Shown here piece by piece: positions 41,641 to 51,611 of a DNA stretch of 64,000 nucleotides. A program made the translations under genes and the position numbers. Numbering within the stretch: the first letter of the stretch is position 1; each line of letters begins with the position of its first letter. The notes beneath the pieces are model-generated. The model was not told where the DNA came from and ran no database searches. It worked only from the letters and a program-made list of their open reading frames with translations. Source of the DNA: Roseibium sp. HPY-6 (GTDB lineage Bacteria; Pseudomonadota; Alphaproteobacteria; Rhizobiales; Stappiaceae); NCBI RefSeq assembly GCF_040530035.1, contig NZ_JBEWCD010000003.1, forward strand, positions 372,001-436,000, read 5' to 3'.

Positions 41641-42847
41641 TCAGCTTCCGTTCGTTGTCGACAATGAAGTCCCGGATAATCGGCACGGCGTCGCGTTCTT
41701 TCGACAGAAGCAGCTGGAACACCATATTCGATCCGTGCAGAAAACCGAGCTCCACGGCGCACAGGTAAAACTCCCACATCCGGCAGAAGGCTTCATCGTA
41801 AAGCTCGGATGCGGCCTGGCGCTGCTGTTCAAATCGCACACGCCAGTCACGGATCGTATAGTAATAATGCAGCCGCAGGATTTCCGCGTCGCAGACCCAT
41901 AACCCGAGGCGTTCGGTCGACGCAAAAACTTCCGACAAGGCCGGCACGTATCCACCAGGGAAAATATATTTGCGGATGAAGGGGCCTGTTGTTCCGGGCG
42001 GTGTCATCCGGCCAATCGAATGAATGACGGCAAAACCCCGTTCCGTCAGGCAGTCGCGCACCTTGCCGAAATAGGCATCTAGATGACCGATGCCGACATG
42101 CTCCATCATTCCAACGGAAATCACCCTGTCGAACTGACCCTCGAACTCACGATAGTCCTTCAGTACAAACGTAACCCGGTCCTGCACGCCCGCGGCCTCG
42201 ACGCGTTCCTGTGCAATCTTCATCTGATCGGGCGAGACGTTCAATGAGGTCACGCGCGCACCGGCCTGCGCCATGCGGATCGCGAGGGATCCCCAGCCAC
42301 CGCCGATTTCGAGCACTTCCATGTCGTCTTCCAGGTCAAGCTTGGCAACCAGATGGGTCAGCTTCGCGTCCTGCGCCGCTTCAAGGCTTGCGTCTTCAGA
42401 CGTGTAGTAGGCACAGCTGTAGTTCAGTCCGTCATCGAGAAACAGCCGGTATAGCTCGGTCGACAGGTCGTAATGATGCTGCGCCTGTTTTTTCGCGCGT
42501 TCGACACTGTTCTTTTGATGATGGCGCCTCAGCGCTTTCCAGCCCTTGCGCAGGAGCCCCTGAACAGGGTGAGCCCCAAGCGGTGCCCGGTTGATGGAAA
42601 ACAGGAACATGAAGTCATAGCACGTGGACCCTTCTTCCATTGTCATCGTGCCGTCCATATAAGCCTCCCCCGCAGCCAGCTCGGGGTTCAGGAAGAGGGA
42701 TCGGTACAGCTTCTTGTCATGCAGTCTGATCGTAACCGTCGGGCCGTCTTCTCCTGAACCGAACTCATGTACCCCGCCATCGGTATCAATCACACGCATA
42801 CGTCCGCGTTTGATAAAGGAACGCAGCAGGCTCGACAGCAATTTCAT
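41627..42847 (-). CDS. cyclopropane-fatty-acyl-phospholipid synthase family methyltransferase
   Basis: A 406-residue S-adenosylmethionine-dependent methyltransferase of the Cfa family. The SAM site reads EVLEIGGGWGSLAIRMAQAG, followed by SVGMMEHVG, HSIGRMTPPGTTGPFIRKYI and GSNMVFQLLL near the C-terminus. It likely modifies unsaturated acyl chains of membrane lipids, to cyclopropane or a related methylated form. E. coli Cfa is similar in length (about 380). It is cotranscribed with mtgA (14-base overlap) and diverges from ispA. Confidence 0.87.
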   Translation of the reverse strand: MKLLSSLLRSFIKRGRMRVIDTDGGVHEFGSGEDGPTVTIRLHDKKLYRSLFLNPELAAGEAYMDGTMTMEEGSTCYDFMFLFSINRAPLGAHPVQGLLRKGWKALRRHHQKNSVERAKKQAQHHYDLSTELYRLFLDDGLNYSCAYYTSEDASLEAAQDAKLTHLVAKLDLEDDMEVLEIGGGWGSLAIRMAQAGARVTSLNVSPDQMKIAQERVEAAGVQDRVTFVLKDYREFEGQFDRVISVGMMEHVGIGHLDAYFGKVRDCLTERGFAVIHSIGRMTPPGTTGPFIRKYIFPGGYVPALSEVFASTERLGLWVCDAEILRLHYYYTIRDWRVRFEQQRQAASELYDEAFCRMWEFYLCAVELGFLHGSNMVFQLLLSKERDAVPIIRDFIVDNERKLNGTG

Positions 42848-43052
42848 GGACAGGTCTCCGGGATTAACGTCCGATCGGTGTGGGCCCCACCGTCGGACAA
42901 AAGGCTTTACCGATCAATTTTTTAATTTCCAGCCTTGACGACAAAGAGAATTGGTTTCAGGGAAACCGGACCTGGGGCATGAGCAGGAAACGAGGACCCG
43001 TTCGCGCGCCCAACCAACAACGGCACTGGCGCAAGACCGCCCGGAGATTACT

Positions 43053-43958
43053 GTGACATTTGACCTCAAGCAGCATCTGGCGGCGCAAGCAAGCCGCATC
43101 GAAGCCGCTCTGGACCAGCTCCTGCAAGAAAATGCGCTTGAGGAAGAAACCGCGCGCCCGCCACGCCTCCTTTCTGCGATGCGCCATGGTGCGCTCAACG
43201 GTGGCAAGCGTTTGCGGCCCGTTCTCGTCATCGAAACCGCCAGGCTTTTCGCACGCGACGACGACGGCATTCTGCAAGCGGCATGCGCTCTGGAGCTGAT
43301 TCACTGCTACTCGCTGATCCATGACGACCTGCCTGCCATGGATGACGATGACCTTCGCCGTGGCCAGCCGACAGTGCACAAGGCCTTTGACGAAGCAACG
43401 GCGATCCTGGCGGGCGACGCGCTCCTGACACTTGCCTTTGACGTGATTGGTGGCGAAACCGTTCATGACGACCCCACCGTGCGGCTGCGTCTCTCGCGGG
43501 AACTGTCGCGCGCCTCGGGAATCGGCGGCATGGCGGGTGGGCAGATGCTTGATCTCGAATCTGAGCACCGGGAGCGCACCGAAACCGAAATCCGTCTGCT
43601 GCAATCCATGAAAACCGGCGCACTACTGCGCTATGCCTGTCGCGCGGGCGCAATTCTTGCCGGTGCACCGGCAGAAGACGTGGAGCGGATCAGCCGCTTC
43701 GGCGAGATAATCGGCCTCGCATTCCAGCTTGCGGACGATCTGCTCGACGTTGAAGCCAGCTCGGAAGTCATGGGCAAGGCCACCGGAAAGGACGCCGAGG
43801 CAGGCAAGGCAACACTTGTTGGTCTTTGGGGTGCTCCCAAAACACATGATGAATTGAAAAGATTGCGCGCCGAATCAGAAGCGCTGCTGTCGCCTTACGG
43901 CGAACGTGCCGAAACGCTTACAGCCCTGGCAAACTATATCGTCAATCGTTCGAACTGA
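43053..43958 (+). CDS. ispA: polyprenyl (geranyl/farnesyl) diphosphate synthase
   Basis: Condenses isopentenyl diphosphate with allylic diphosphates to give farnesyl diphosphate. The 301-residue protein has the first aspartate-rich motif in SLIHDDLPAMDDDDLRRG and the second in LAFQLADDLLDVE, with GGKRLRPVLV near residue 48. Start: GTG at 43053 with GGAG about seven bases upstream; the frame extends upstream but that part is not conserved. The 3' end overlaps the tyrC gene tail by 17 bases in convergent orientation. The chain length (C15) is inferred from size and the short-chain IspA pattern. Confidence 0.9.
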   Translation: MTFDLKQHLAAQASRIEAALDQLLQENALEEETARPPRLLSAMRHGALNGGKRLRPVLVIETARLFARDDDGILQAACALELIHCYSLIHDDLPAMDDDDLRRGQPTVHKAFDEATAILAGDALLTLAFDVIGGETVHDDPTVRLRLSRELSRASGIGGMAGGQMLDLESEHRERTETEIRLLQSMKTGALLRYACRAGAILAGAPAEDVERISRFGEIIGLAFQLADDLLDVEASSEVMGKATGKDAEAGKATLVGLWGAPKTHDELKRLRAESEALLSPYGERAETLTALANYIVNRSN

Positions 43959-44886
43959 CAGGGTTTCCAGCAACGTGGCGTCCGAAGTCCGGGGCGTCTG
44001 TTTCCTGACCTGCCTCGATAATCGAGCGCCGGATGCCTCTGGTGCGCGTGAAGAGATCGAACAGCATCTGTCCATCGCCCCAACGGATCGCGCGTTGCAT
44101 AGCGGACAGGTCTTCGGAGAACCGCGCCAGCATCTCCAGGATGGCTTCCTTGTTGTTGAGACAGACATCGCGCCACATGGTCGGATCGGATGCCGCAAGA
44201 CGCGTGAAGTCGCGGAAACCGGAAGCGGAATACTTGATGACCTGAGACTTGGTCACGGTGGCAAGGTCGTCCGCGGTTCCAACGATATTGTAAGCAATCA
44301 GATGCGGCAGATGGGAAACAATCGCCAGCACCAGATCGTGGTGCTTGGGTTCCATCAGATCCACATCCGACCCGCAGCCCTGCCAAAACGCCTTGAGCTT
44401 TTCCAATGCAGCTGCATCGACGTCTGCAGACGGTGTCAGGATGCACCAGCGCTGATCAAACAGGGTTGGAAAGCCCGCGTCCGGACCGGATTGCTCGGTA
44501 CCTGCGATCGGGTGACCAGGAATGAAGTGGACGCCATCGGGAACATGAGGGCTGACCTGTTCGACAACGGATTCCTTGGTCGAGCCCGCGTCGGTCAGGA
44601 TTGCGCCGGGCTTCAGTGCGGGCGCGATCCACTTGGCGACGGCTTCATTGGCCCCTACCGGCACACACAGGACGACGAGATCAGCCCCCTCAACGGCAAC
44701 GGCGGCATCAAGCGAATAGTGATCGCCCAAACCAAGTTCTTCCGCACGCTGCAGCGTCGCCGGCGAACGCGTCGAGATGGCGATTTCTTTTGCGAGGCCG
44801 CGCTGGCGGGCAACCTGGGCAAGGGACGATCCGATCAGGCCAATACCGATCAGGGCGATCCGATCAAAAAGGGGAGCACCGGTCAT
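43942..44886 (-). CDS. tyrC: prephenate/arogenate dehydrogenase family protein
   Basis: NAD-dependent oxidative decarboxylation in tyrosine synthesis (arogenate or prephenate; TyrC is the cyclohexadienyl form). The 314-residue protein has the Rossmann start IALIGIGLIGSSLAQVARQ, VVLCVPVGA, FIPGHPIAGTEQSGPDA and AIVSHLPHLIAYNIVG, all typical. Start: ATG at 44886; longer upstream codons lack similarity. It is 17 bases after hisC in the operon chorismate mutase-hisC-tyrC, so the three cover chorismate to tyrosine/phenylalanine steps. Confidence 0.88.
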   Translation of the reverse strand: MTGAPLFDRIALIGIGLIGSSLAQVARQRGLAKEIAISTRSPATLQRAEELGLGDHYSLDAAVAVEGADLVVLCVPVGANEAVAKWIAPALKPGAILTDAGSTKESVVEQVSPHVPDGVHFIPGHPIAGTEQSGPDAGFPTLFDQRWCILTPSADVDAAALEKLKAFWQGCGSDVDLMEPKHHDLVLAIVSHLPHLIAYNIVGTADDLATVTKSQVIKYSASGFRDFTRLAASDPTMWRDVCLNNKEAILEMLARFSEDLSAMQRAIRWGDGQMLFDLFTRTRGIRRSIIEAGQETDAPDFGRHVAGNPVSSND

Positions 44887-44903
44887 GTGTTGTTGTTCTG
44901 CCT

Positions 44904-46040
44904 TCAGGCTTGTCCCAGAAAGTCTTTCAGATGTTGAAGAACGGCGCGATTTGCCTCTTCGGAACCGACCGTCATGCGCAACGAATTCGGCAGACCATAA
45001 TTCCCGACCTGACGCAGGACGCACCCATGTTGCAGAAGATAGGCATCCGCATCTGCCGCACGTTTCCCTGGCTCGTCAGGAAAGTGAACCAGTACGAAAT
45101 TTCCAACACTCGGCGTTACCTTCAAGCCGAGTTTTTCCAGCTCCTGGGTGATCCATGGGAGCCATTCGTCATTGTGTTCAATTGCCCTGGTAACGAACTC
45201 CCGGTCTTTGACCGCTGCGATCCCGGCCGCAATTGCCATCCCCGAAACGTTGAACGGCCCACGGATCCTGTTCAGCGCATCGATAATGTGTTTCGGTCCG
45301 AAGCCCCAGCCGATCCGCAGATTGGCAAGGCCATAGATCTTCGAGAAGGTTCGTGTCATCACAACGTTCTGCGCCGTCGCTGCGAGCTCGATCCCGCTCT
45401 CGTAATCGTTCTTGCGCACATACTCCCCATAGGCCGCATCAAGAACCAGAAGGATATGCGCAGGCAGTGCCTCGTGTAGGCGCTTGACCTCCTCAAACGG
45501 CAGGTAGGTGCCCGTCGGATTGTTCGGATTGGCGATAAAGACCATTTTCGTCTTGTCGTTCACCCTCGCCAGGATAGCATCGACGTCGGTCTTCAGGTTC
45601 GTTTCGGGTGCAACAACAGGCGTTGCACCCGCTGCCCTTATGGCAATGTCGTAAATCAGGAAGCCATGTTCGGAATAAATCGCCTCATCGCCTGACCCTA
45701 GATAGGCGTAGGCAAGAAAGCTCAGGATTTCATCGGAACCGGCGCCGCAGATTATGCGATCGGGGTGCAGGCCATAGATTTCGGCGATCGCGTCGCGAAG
45801 TTCGTTGGCAGCGCCATCCGGATAGAGCTCCAGATTTCTGGCAACAGTTTCAATGGCCGCTTTGGCCGCCGGACTTGCACCGAGCGGCGTTTCGTTGGAC
45901 GAAAGCTTGTGCACGGTTTTACCGTGCGTGCCCTTGGACTTACCGGGAACGTAAGCGGCTATGTCCATGACACCGGCGCGCGGCTGCGGGCGATCCGGCT
46001 TGGTGTTGTCGGCGTGCGTCATGTGCGTCATCTCGTTCAT
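44904..46040 (-). CDS. hisC: histidinol-phosphate/aromatic aminotransferase
   Basis: A 378-residue PLP-dependent class II aminotransferase. Visible features: [40 protein letters not shown], the PLP-lysine region [19 protein letters not shown] and [13 protein letters not shown]. HisC acts in histidine synthesis, and in many alphaproteobacteria also transaminates prephenate or aromatic keto acids; the operon with chorismate mutase and TyrC suggests the latter role. The ATG overlaps the upstream stop as ATGA. The unusual N-terminal [15 protein letters not shown] extension may mean the true start is one of the later ATGs. Confidence 0.9.
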   Translation of the reverse strand: MNEMTHMTHADNTKPDRPQPRAGVMDIAAYVPGKSKGTHGKTVHKLSSNETPLGASPAAKAAIETVARNLELYPDGAANELRDAIAEIYGLHPDRIICGAGSDEILSFLAYAYLGSGDEAIYSEHGFLIYDIAIRAAGATPVVAPETNLKTDVDAILARVNDKTKMVFIANPNNPTGTYLPFEEVKRLHEALPAHILLVLDAAYGEYVRKNDYESGIELAATAQNVVMTRTFSKIYGLANLRIGWGFGPKHIIDALNRIRGPFNVSGMAIAAGIAAVKDREFVTRAIEHNDEWLPWITQELEKLGLKVTPSVGNFVLVHFPDEPGKRAADADAYLLQHGCVLRQVGNYGLPNSLRMTVGSEEANRAVLQHLKDFLGQA

Positions 46041-46906
46041 CGTTGCGGCTCCTCGCCGCCAAATTCGTCGTCTTCATCGCCATCGGCATCGATTGGCGCG
46101 GCGTATCCGCCAACACACCGCAGGACATCCGGTTCAGCCCCTGCTGCAACACAGGCTTTGCGAACATCTTCTTCCGTCAATTCGCCTGATATGGCGAGCA
46201 GGGCATCGACACCGTTTGCCGAACGGAAGAAGCTCAGGACCTCGATACCCTGATCCATCAGCCTGCCCGGCAGCACATCCGACCAGCGTGCATCGTAAAC
46301 GGCAACATCTGCAGTTTCCGCAAGACTGCCGGACCTGGCCAGAACAAGCGCTGGCAGATCTGCCGGCCGCTCGTCGAGCATGACGAAAGGCAGCCTTGCA
46401 CGCACCTGTGCACCTGCTTCGCTCAAACCGCGCCACCAGGGCAACTCCGCCCGGTCCGTCAGGGCGACCAGGCCGATCGCTCCTTCGGACGATAGACCAA
46501 CGGCGTCGACCACATCGGCAGCATCGCTGCACGGATCAAGTTCGGTCGCAAATCCGAAATTGAAGCGGGCGAGATCAAGCATCTCGATCAGCTCGGCACC
46601 GCCATCCAGATAAATGACCGGTCTGGTCTGCGCCGCAGAACACGCCCCGACAATGTCACGCCAGATGTGTTCAACCGCTGTCAGGGGCAATGATCCCTGA
46701 TGCCGTTCCACCATTTGCCGGACACTGTCCGCATCCCTTTCCGGATCAAAAAAATCCGAAGTGGCACCACCAGATTCACGGGCGGTTTGAATTGCCGTCT
46801 CCAGCTCTGCGCGTTCCATCAACGCCTGGTGAATGCGCGTGTCGATATCGTCAACGCGCGCGCGCAGGTCAACATCGGTCGTCGCGCCGTCCGGTGCTTG
46901 CGGCAT
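46037..46906 (-). CDS. chorismate mutase domain protein with large C-terminal region
   Basis: A 289-residue protein. The first 90 residues form an AroQ-type chorismate mutase ([54 protein letters not shown]). The remaining 200 residues ([20 protein letters not shown], then [16 protein letters not shown]) do not match prephenate dehydratase motifs that I can recall, such as the TRF segment, so it should not be called PheA. The start ATG at 46906 is chosen because the codons before it are not conserved. It opens the aromatic amino acid operon and diverges from metX. Confidence 0.82.
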   Translation of the reverse strand: MPQAPDGATTDVDLRARVDDIDTRIHQALMERAELETAIQTARESGGATSDFFDPERDADSVRQMVERHQGSLPLTAVEHIWRDIVGACSAAQTRPVIYLDGGAELIEMLDLARFNFGFATELDPCSDAADVVDAVGLSSEGAIGLVALTDRAELPWWRGLSEAGAQVRARLPFVMLDERPADLPALVLARSGSLAETADVAVYDARWSDVLPGRLMDQGIEVLSFFRSANGVDALLAISGELTEEDVRKACVAAGAEPDVLRCVGGYAAPIDADGDEDDEFGGEEPQR

Positions 46907-46983
46907 GTGGTGTTCCAGCCTTGGTTTTTTCGTCAGCGGCGCATAGTCATAGGCATGTGATCGCCCAAACGCAAAAGAAATCA

Positions 46984-47012
46984 TTGACTCGGCAAGCAAG
47001 GCGCGGCTAGGT
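46984..47012 (+). promoter_or_regulatory. possible sigma70 promoter for metX-metW
   Basis: TTGACT and CTAGGT are separated by 17 bases, about 120 bases before metX. The -10 is weak. The leader between it and metX was checked for the SAM-II riboswitch pattern and none was found. Confidence 0.35.
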
Positions 47013-47131
47013 CGCCAGTCTGTCTGTAGTGCAGAACGGCTTCTCCATGCGAATCCTCGAGCGCAGACAGCTGCAAACTGACACAATCGGCGCGTTTTGA
47101 GAGTCGAAAAAACAAGATTGCCCAATTGATC

Positions 47132-48334
47132 ATGCCAGCTGACAGTCAAAATCCGGCAGCACACGATACTGTAAAGGCGAATGAAGCGGAGACGCCTTCC
47201 AGCAAACTCGTGCGGTTTCCGGCGGAAGAGCCGCTGGAGCTGGATTCAGGCATCCGACTCGGACCGTGGCAGATTGCCTACGAAACCTATGGCGCGCTAA
47301 ACACCGACCGGTCGAACGCCATCCTGATCTGCCATGCTCTGACCGGTGATCAGTATGTCGCGTCAACCAATCCTGTGACCGGCAAGCCGGGCTGGTGGAA
47401 CCTGATGGTCGGGCCCGGTAGACCCATCGATACAGATCATTATTTCGTTATCTGTGCCAACGTGCTGGGCGGCTGCCTTGGCACGACCGGACCGGCGACT
47501 ATCAACGCGGAAACGGGTGTGCCTTACGGCCTCGATCTTCCCGTGGTAACCATCCGCGACATGGTGCGTGCGCAGGCGCGCCTCGTGGATCACCTCGGTA
47601 TCGAAACACTTTTCGCCGTCATCGGCGGATCGATGGGCGGCATGCAGGTGCTCCAATGGGCGGCCAGTTATCCGGAGCGGGTGTTTGCAGCCATACCGAT
47701 TGCTGCGGCGGCCCGGCATACGTCGCAGAACATCGCCTTTCACGAAGTCGGTCGGCAAGCAATCATGGCGGATCCGAACTGGCGTGGCGGTAGTTACATC
47801 GAAGAAGGCGTCCGGCCAACCAAGGGCCTGGCAGTGGCCCGGATGGCGGCGCACGTCACTTACATGTCCGACGAATCCCTGCACCAGAAGTTCGGGCGCA
47901 ATCTTCAGGATCGCGAGAACCTGACCTTCGGGTTCGACGCCGATTTCCAGATCGAAAGCTATCTTCGCCATCAGGGCATGACCTTCGTCGACCGCTTTGA
48001 CGCCAACTCCTATCTCTATGTCACGCGGGCGATGGACTATTTCGATCTTGCACAGGAGTTTGGCGGCACCCTGCCGAATGCATTCGCGGATACAAAAACC
48101 CGGTTTTGCGTGATGTCGTTTACGTCGGACTGGCTGTTCCCGACATCGGAAAGCCGCAGCGTTGTGAAAGCACTCAATGCCGCTGCGGCAAACGTTTCCT
48201 TCGTCGAGATTGAAAGCGACCGTGGTCACGATTCATTCCTTCTGGACGTGCCCGAAATGTTCGATACCATCCAGGGCTTCATGACAGGCGCCGCCCATGC
48301 GCGCGGCATTCCAGCGCCGGGGGAGGCTCCCTGA
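47132..48334 (+). CDS. metX: homoserine O-acetyltransferase
   Basis: Acetylates homoserine for methionine synthesis (succinyl transfer is also seen in some MetX proteins). The 400-residue alpha/beta hydrolase-fold enzyme has the nucleophile elbow GGSMGGMQ, the catalytic Asp in FTSDWLFPT and the catalytic His in RGHDSFLL, with [13 protein letters not shown] and [16 protein letters not shown] as family blocks. The ATG at 47132 is chosen over a TTG two codons earlier; the ribosome site is poor. metW starts one base after its stop. Confidence 0.93.
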   Translation: MPADSQNPAAHDTVKANEAETPSSKLVRFPAEEPLELDSGIRLGPWQIAYETYGALNTDRSNAILICHALTGDQYVASTNPVTGKPGWWNLMVGPGRPIDTDHYFVICANVLGGCLGTTGPATINAETGVPYGLDLPVVTIRDMVRAQARLVDHLGIETLFAVIGGSMGGMQVLQWAASYPERVFAAIPIAAAARHTSQNIAFHEVGRQAIMADPNWRGGSYIEEGVRPTKGLAVARMAAHVTYMSDESLHQKFGRNLQDRENLTFGFDADFQIESYLRHQGMTFVDRFDANSYLYVTRAMDYFDLAQEFGGTLPNAFADTKTRFCVMSFTSDWLFPTSESRSVVKALNAAAANVSFVEIESDRGHDSFLLDVPEMFDTIQGFMTGAAHARGIPAPGEAP

Positions 48335-48335
48335 C

Positions 48336-48968
48336 ATGAACCTTGCTCCCAGGCAGACACGCCCCGGCGAAGTTCGGGGTGACCACAAGGTTGTTGCCGC
48401 GCTTGTCCCGGTCGGCGCGCGTGTCCTTGATATCGGCTCGGAAGACGGCGCGCTTCTCGACCATCTCGTCCATGAACGCCAGGTCGACGGCCGTGGTGTG
48501 GAGCTGAGCCAGGCAGGCGTGAACCGCTGCGTTGCACGCGGGCTTTCCGTGATCCAGGGTGATGCCGACAAGGATCTCTCGGACTATCCGGACGACGCGT
48601 TCGACGTTGTCATCTTGAGCCAGACCCTGCAGGCGACCCGCGAGCCGAAGAAAGTCATGCGTGAGCTTCTGCGCATCGGCAAACAGGTGGTCGTTTCGAT
48701 CCCGAATTTTGCCCATTGGCGCAACCGCATGCAGCTCCTGTTCCGCGGCCGTATGCCCGTTACGAAATACCTGCCCTATGAGTGGTACGACACGCCGAAC
48801 ATCCATTTCTGCTCGCTGCGCGACTTTGTCGAACTGTGCCATGAACTGGATGCAGACGTGGAAAAGGCGATCGCGCTGAGCGCGACAGGCAACAAGATCC
48901 CGGTCAACGCGCCCTGGTGGGTGTGGAATATCGTTGCTGAACAGGCCGTATTTTTGCTGAAACGGTGA
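48336..48968 (+). CDS. metW: methionine biosynthesis protein MetW
   Basis: A 210-residue SAM-dependent methyltransferase-fold protein that works with MetX and stimulates homoserine acetylation in alphaproteobacteria. Family blocks: RVLDIGSEDGALLDHLV, LSQTLQATREPKKVMRELLR, VVSIPNFAHWRNRMQLL and YEWYDTPNIHFCSLRDF. It is cotranscribed with metX (one base between). The start ATG at 48336 is preceded by GGGGGAGG in the metX tail. Confidence 0.94.
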   Translation: MNLAPRQTRPGEVRGDHKVVAALVPVGARVLDIGSEDGALLDHLVHERQVDGRGVELSQAGVNRCVARGLSVIQGDADKDLSDYPDDAFDVVILSQTLQATREPKKVMRELLRIGKQVVVSIPNFAHWRNRMQLLFRGRMPVTKYLPYEWYDTPNIHFCSLRDFVELCHELDADVEKAIALSATGNKIPVNAPWWVWNIVAEQAVFLLKR

Positions 48969-49031
48969 TCCTTAACCGCTCACGCGCGCCAGCGTTCCGA
49001 CAAAGCCTTTTAAGAAACCGGCGTACCGCCG

Positions 49032-49832
49032 TCACGATCCTTCCGGCGCTTCACGAGACAACTGGATCCGCTGTGGTCGGACTGCCCGGACAGGCTTTAG
49101 CCCCGTCGCGACACCCTCGGGAATGAAAACCGGACGCAGCACTCTGAGACGGCTCCGTTTGCCGTCGGCCGGAAGGCTTTGGAACACGACTTTTTCCGCT
49201 TCCACGACCAGCACGCCGCCAAAGACCGGCCAGATTCTGCGGCCGATCCCTTCCCAGGTTCTTGCCGCACGCAGGATCGTGCGCGCCTTTGATGGCGGCA
49301 TGAACAGCGCTTCCTTATCGTCGACAACGTTGAATTCGCAGCTCTTGAGAAGGTCTTTTAGCTGGCCGCTTGAATAAGGGCGGCCGTACCCGAAGGGTGA
49401 CAATTCGGATTGCGCCCAAAGCCCGCGCCTGTTCGGCACGACCGCAATCAACCGGCCACCGGGCGACAACAGGCGCCAGGCTTCCTTGAGCATAGCCTCC
49501 GGATCCGAGCAATGGTCGAGCGCATGCACCAACATGACCCGGTCAAAGGATATGTCGGGAAATGGTAACGCCGCATCCTCCACCAGCGCACACGTACTGT
49601 CTCGCTCCCGCGGCCAGGGCACAGCACCTTGCGGCGCTGGCATGGCAGCAATCGCGCGTTCCGCCATGTCGAGATACGGCCGCATGAATGGCCCGGCATA
49701 ACCAAGCCCCAAAAGCCGTTGTCCGTTCAGATCCGGCCACATTTCCCGGATAGGTGCACCGATCAGGCTTCTAAGCAGGCGCCCGAGCGGTAAATCGTAA
49801 AATGCACGCAAATGAACGACGTCGAGATACAT
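49032..49832 (-). CDS. class I SAM-dependent methyltransferase
   Basis: A 266-residue methyltransferase of the Methyltransf_11 type: QRLLGLGYAGPFMRPYLD replaces the usual glycine-rich SAM loop, then EDAALPFPDISFDRVMLVHA and EAWRLLSPGGRLIAVVPNR. Its substrate is unknown; the gene is often found beside gloB in related genomes, from which it diverges here by 149 bases. No signal peptide is present. Confidence 0.8.
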   Translation of the reverse strand: MYLDVVHLRAFYDLPLGRLLRSLIGAPIREMWPDLNGQRLLGLGYAGPFMRPYLDMAERAIAAMPAPQGAVPWPRERDSTCALVEDAALPFPDISFDRVMLVHALDHCSDPEAMLKEAWRLLSPGGRLIAVVPNRRGLWAQSELSPFGYGRPYSSGQLKDLLKSCEFNVVDDKEALFMPPSKARTILRAARTWEGIGRRIWPVFGGVLVVEAEKVVFQSLPADGKRSRLRVLRPVFIPEGVATGLKPVRAVRPQRIQLSREAPEGS

Positions 49833-49981
49833 AAGGGCACGGGCCTAAAATCGGGTTCGAACTGGCTTGAGGCGGACTGCTCCTCTGCGGGGACTGAAAG
49901 CGCAGGCTTCCCGTCTTGCCCTCCGGCTTCCTGTTTGCCACTGTGACAATCAACAAGTCAATCACTTCGGAAACCTTCCTC

Positions 49982-50764
49982 ATGACCTTGAACGACACAA
50001 CCGAGATCCTCCAGTTTCCCTGCCTTAACGACAATTTCGGCGTGTTGGTTCACGACACCGGGAGTGGCACGACCATCGCCTTCGATGTCCCCGACAGCGG
50101 GCCTTACGAGAAAGCGCTGCAGGAAAAGGGCTGGACGCTTACGCACATTCTCATCACGCATCACCATTGGGATCATGTGCAAGGGCTGGGTGAGTTGAAG
50201 CAGAAGACAGGCGCGACAGTTTTTGGCCCGGCCAGGTCTCGCCAGAAAATTACCGAGTTGGATCGCTTCGTAGAAGACAGCGATCACATTCGCTGCGGTC
50301 CCTACGAAATCAAGGCGATTGCAACGCCGGGCCACACGCTCGATCAGATTTCCTGGTACATCCCGGTGATCGGGATGGCGCATACGGGCGACACTCTGTT
50401 TTCTCTCGGGTGCGGCAGGGTGTTTGAAGGCGACAAGGAAATGATGTGGTCGTCCCTCGCCAAGCTCTTGCGGGAACTCCCTGACGACACGAAAATCTAT
50501 TGCGGCCATGAGTACACGGCAGCAAACGCGGCTTTTTCACTCACGATAGAGCCGGACAACGCGGACCTAAGGGCGCGTGCGGAAGAAGTGAAACAATTGC
50601 GGGCGGACAACCAGCCAACCCTGCCGACAACAATGGCCTTGGAGAAGGCGACCAATCCGTTTCTAAGAGCGGGTGAGGCATCCGTTGCGGAGGCGCTCGG
50701 CATGTCGGGCAAATCAGCCACAGAGGTTTTTACGGAGATCCGCACACGAAAAGACAACGCGTAG
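49982..50764 (+). CDS. gloB: hydroxyacylglutathione hydrolase (glyoxalase II)
   Basis: Hydrolyses S-lactoylglutathione to lactate and glutathione, the second glyoxalase step. The 260-residue metallo-beta-lactamase-fold enzyme has the metal site THHHWDH (near residue 60), the TPGHTLDQISWYI block, HTGDTLFSLGCGRVFEG and YCGHEYTAANAAF. The length matches GloB (about 255). Start: ATG at 49982; longer upstream codons are not conserved. Confidence 0.93.
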   Translation: MTLNDTTEILQFPCLNDNFGVLVHDTGSGTTIAFDVPDSGPYEKALQEKGWTLTHILITHHHWDHVQGLGELKQKTGATVFGPARSRQKITELDRFVEDSDHIRCGPYEIKAIATPGHTLDQISWYIPVIGMAHTGDTLFSLGCGRVFEGDKEMMWSSLAKLLRELPDDTKIYCGHEYTAANAAFSLTIEPDNADLRARAEEVKQLRADNQPTLPTTMALEKATNPFLRAGEASVAEALGMSGKSATEVFTEIRTRKDNA

Positions 50765-50888
50765 GCCTGTTTCATTGCCAAGCGTTCCGTCGGCAATAAT
50801 ACTCAAACCATTTCTGCACACTAAGCCTTAAAACCCCGGTTTCTGTCCCCCATATGGTTGCCATTGTGATCATGTGAGGGCAGAAACC

Positions 50889-51095
50889 ATGACACCCGCA
50901 AACATTCCGGCGTCCACATCCCGCACGGCCGAACAGCGTGCGCAGGACGTCGTTCACCGCATTGTCAGCCAGGCGGAAGCAATTCCAATGCATCACGGTG
51001 GCGGCCACAAACTCGATATGCAGATCCTCTACGATGAGGTGGTGGCTGCGCTTCGGGAAACGATTGACGATCTTGCCTATTGTTCCGAGGCGTGA
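50889..51095 (+). CDS. small hypothetical protein
   Basis: A 68-residue protein that I do not recognise: MTPANIPASTSRTAEQRAQD, then VVHRIVSQAEAIPMHHGGGH and a helical end DEVVAALRETIDDLAYCSEA. It has no signal or membrane segment. The ATG has AGGG about 10 bases upstream. It is followed by a cupin gene 59 bases later; no function can be inferred. Confidence 0.5.
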   Translation: MTPANIPASTSRTAEQRAQDVVHRIVSQAEAIPMHHGGGHKLDMQILYDEVVAALRETIDDLAYCSEA

Positions 51096-51154
51096 GTTTT
51101 TTGTAACAATTGCGAACAACATCCATTTTGACTCTTACCGAATTCGTTGTTCCA

Positions 51155-51601
51155 ATGTCACCTTCCTCCAATCTGACCGCCAATGAGGTCGTTGACCTCC
51201 TGAAAATGCAGCCTCATCCGGAAGGCGGGTATTTTGTCGAGACATTCCGGGACGACCTCACCGACGCCCACGGCAGGGCGGCCTCCACCCTGATTTACTT
51301 TCTCCTCCCCGAAGGCGTGCTGTCTCGGTGGCACAAGGTCGATGCCGCTGAAACCTGGCACTGGTACGCAGGTGCCCCTTTGGAACTGTCGATCAGCGCC
51401 GAAGGTAAGACCAAGAGCGTTGTCCGGCTTGGAAACGACCTTGTCGCCGGCGAACGCCCTCAAGGCATTGTGCCGCGTGCCGGCTGGCAGCAGGCTCGTT
51501 CCCTGGGCGCGTGGACGCTGGTTGGCTGTACGGTTGCGCCCGGTTTTCAGTTCGAGGGATTTGAAATGGCGCCGGACGGGTGGGAGCCAGGCGGATCATA
51601 G
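51155..51601 (+). CDS. DUF985 family cupin protein
   Basis: A 148-residue cupin-fold protein of the DUF985 family: PHPEGGYFVETFRDD, STLIYFLLPEGVLSRWHKVD, AETWHWYAGAPLEL, VPRAGWQQARSLGAWTLVGC and TVAPGFQFEGFEMA. The family is related to sugar-nucleotide epimerase-like cupins; no reaction is known. The start ATG at 51155 is chosen because the upstream part of the frame is not conserved. The next gene starts ten bases after its stop. Confidence 0.85.
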   Translation: MSPSSNLTANEVVDLLKMQPHPEGGYFVETFRDDLTDAHGRAASTLIYFLLPEGVLSRWHKVDAAETWHWYAGAPLELSISAEGKTKSVVRLGNDLVAGERPQGIVPRAGWQQARSLGAWTLVGCTVAPGFQFEGFEMAPDGWEPGGS

Positions 51602-51611
51602 GAGTGCGCCT

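Noticed and set aside
46907..47131. SAM-II riboswitch upstream of metX
   Set aside because: This element is common before alphaproteobacterial metX genes, but the conserved pseudoknot words, including the GCTAAA segment, were not found in the leader.
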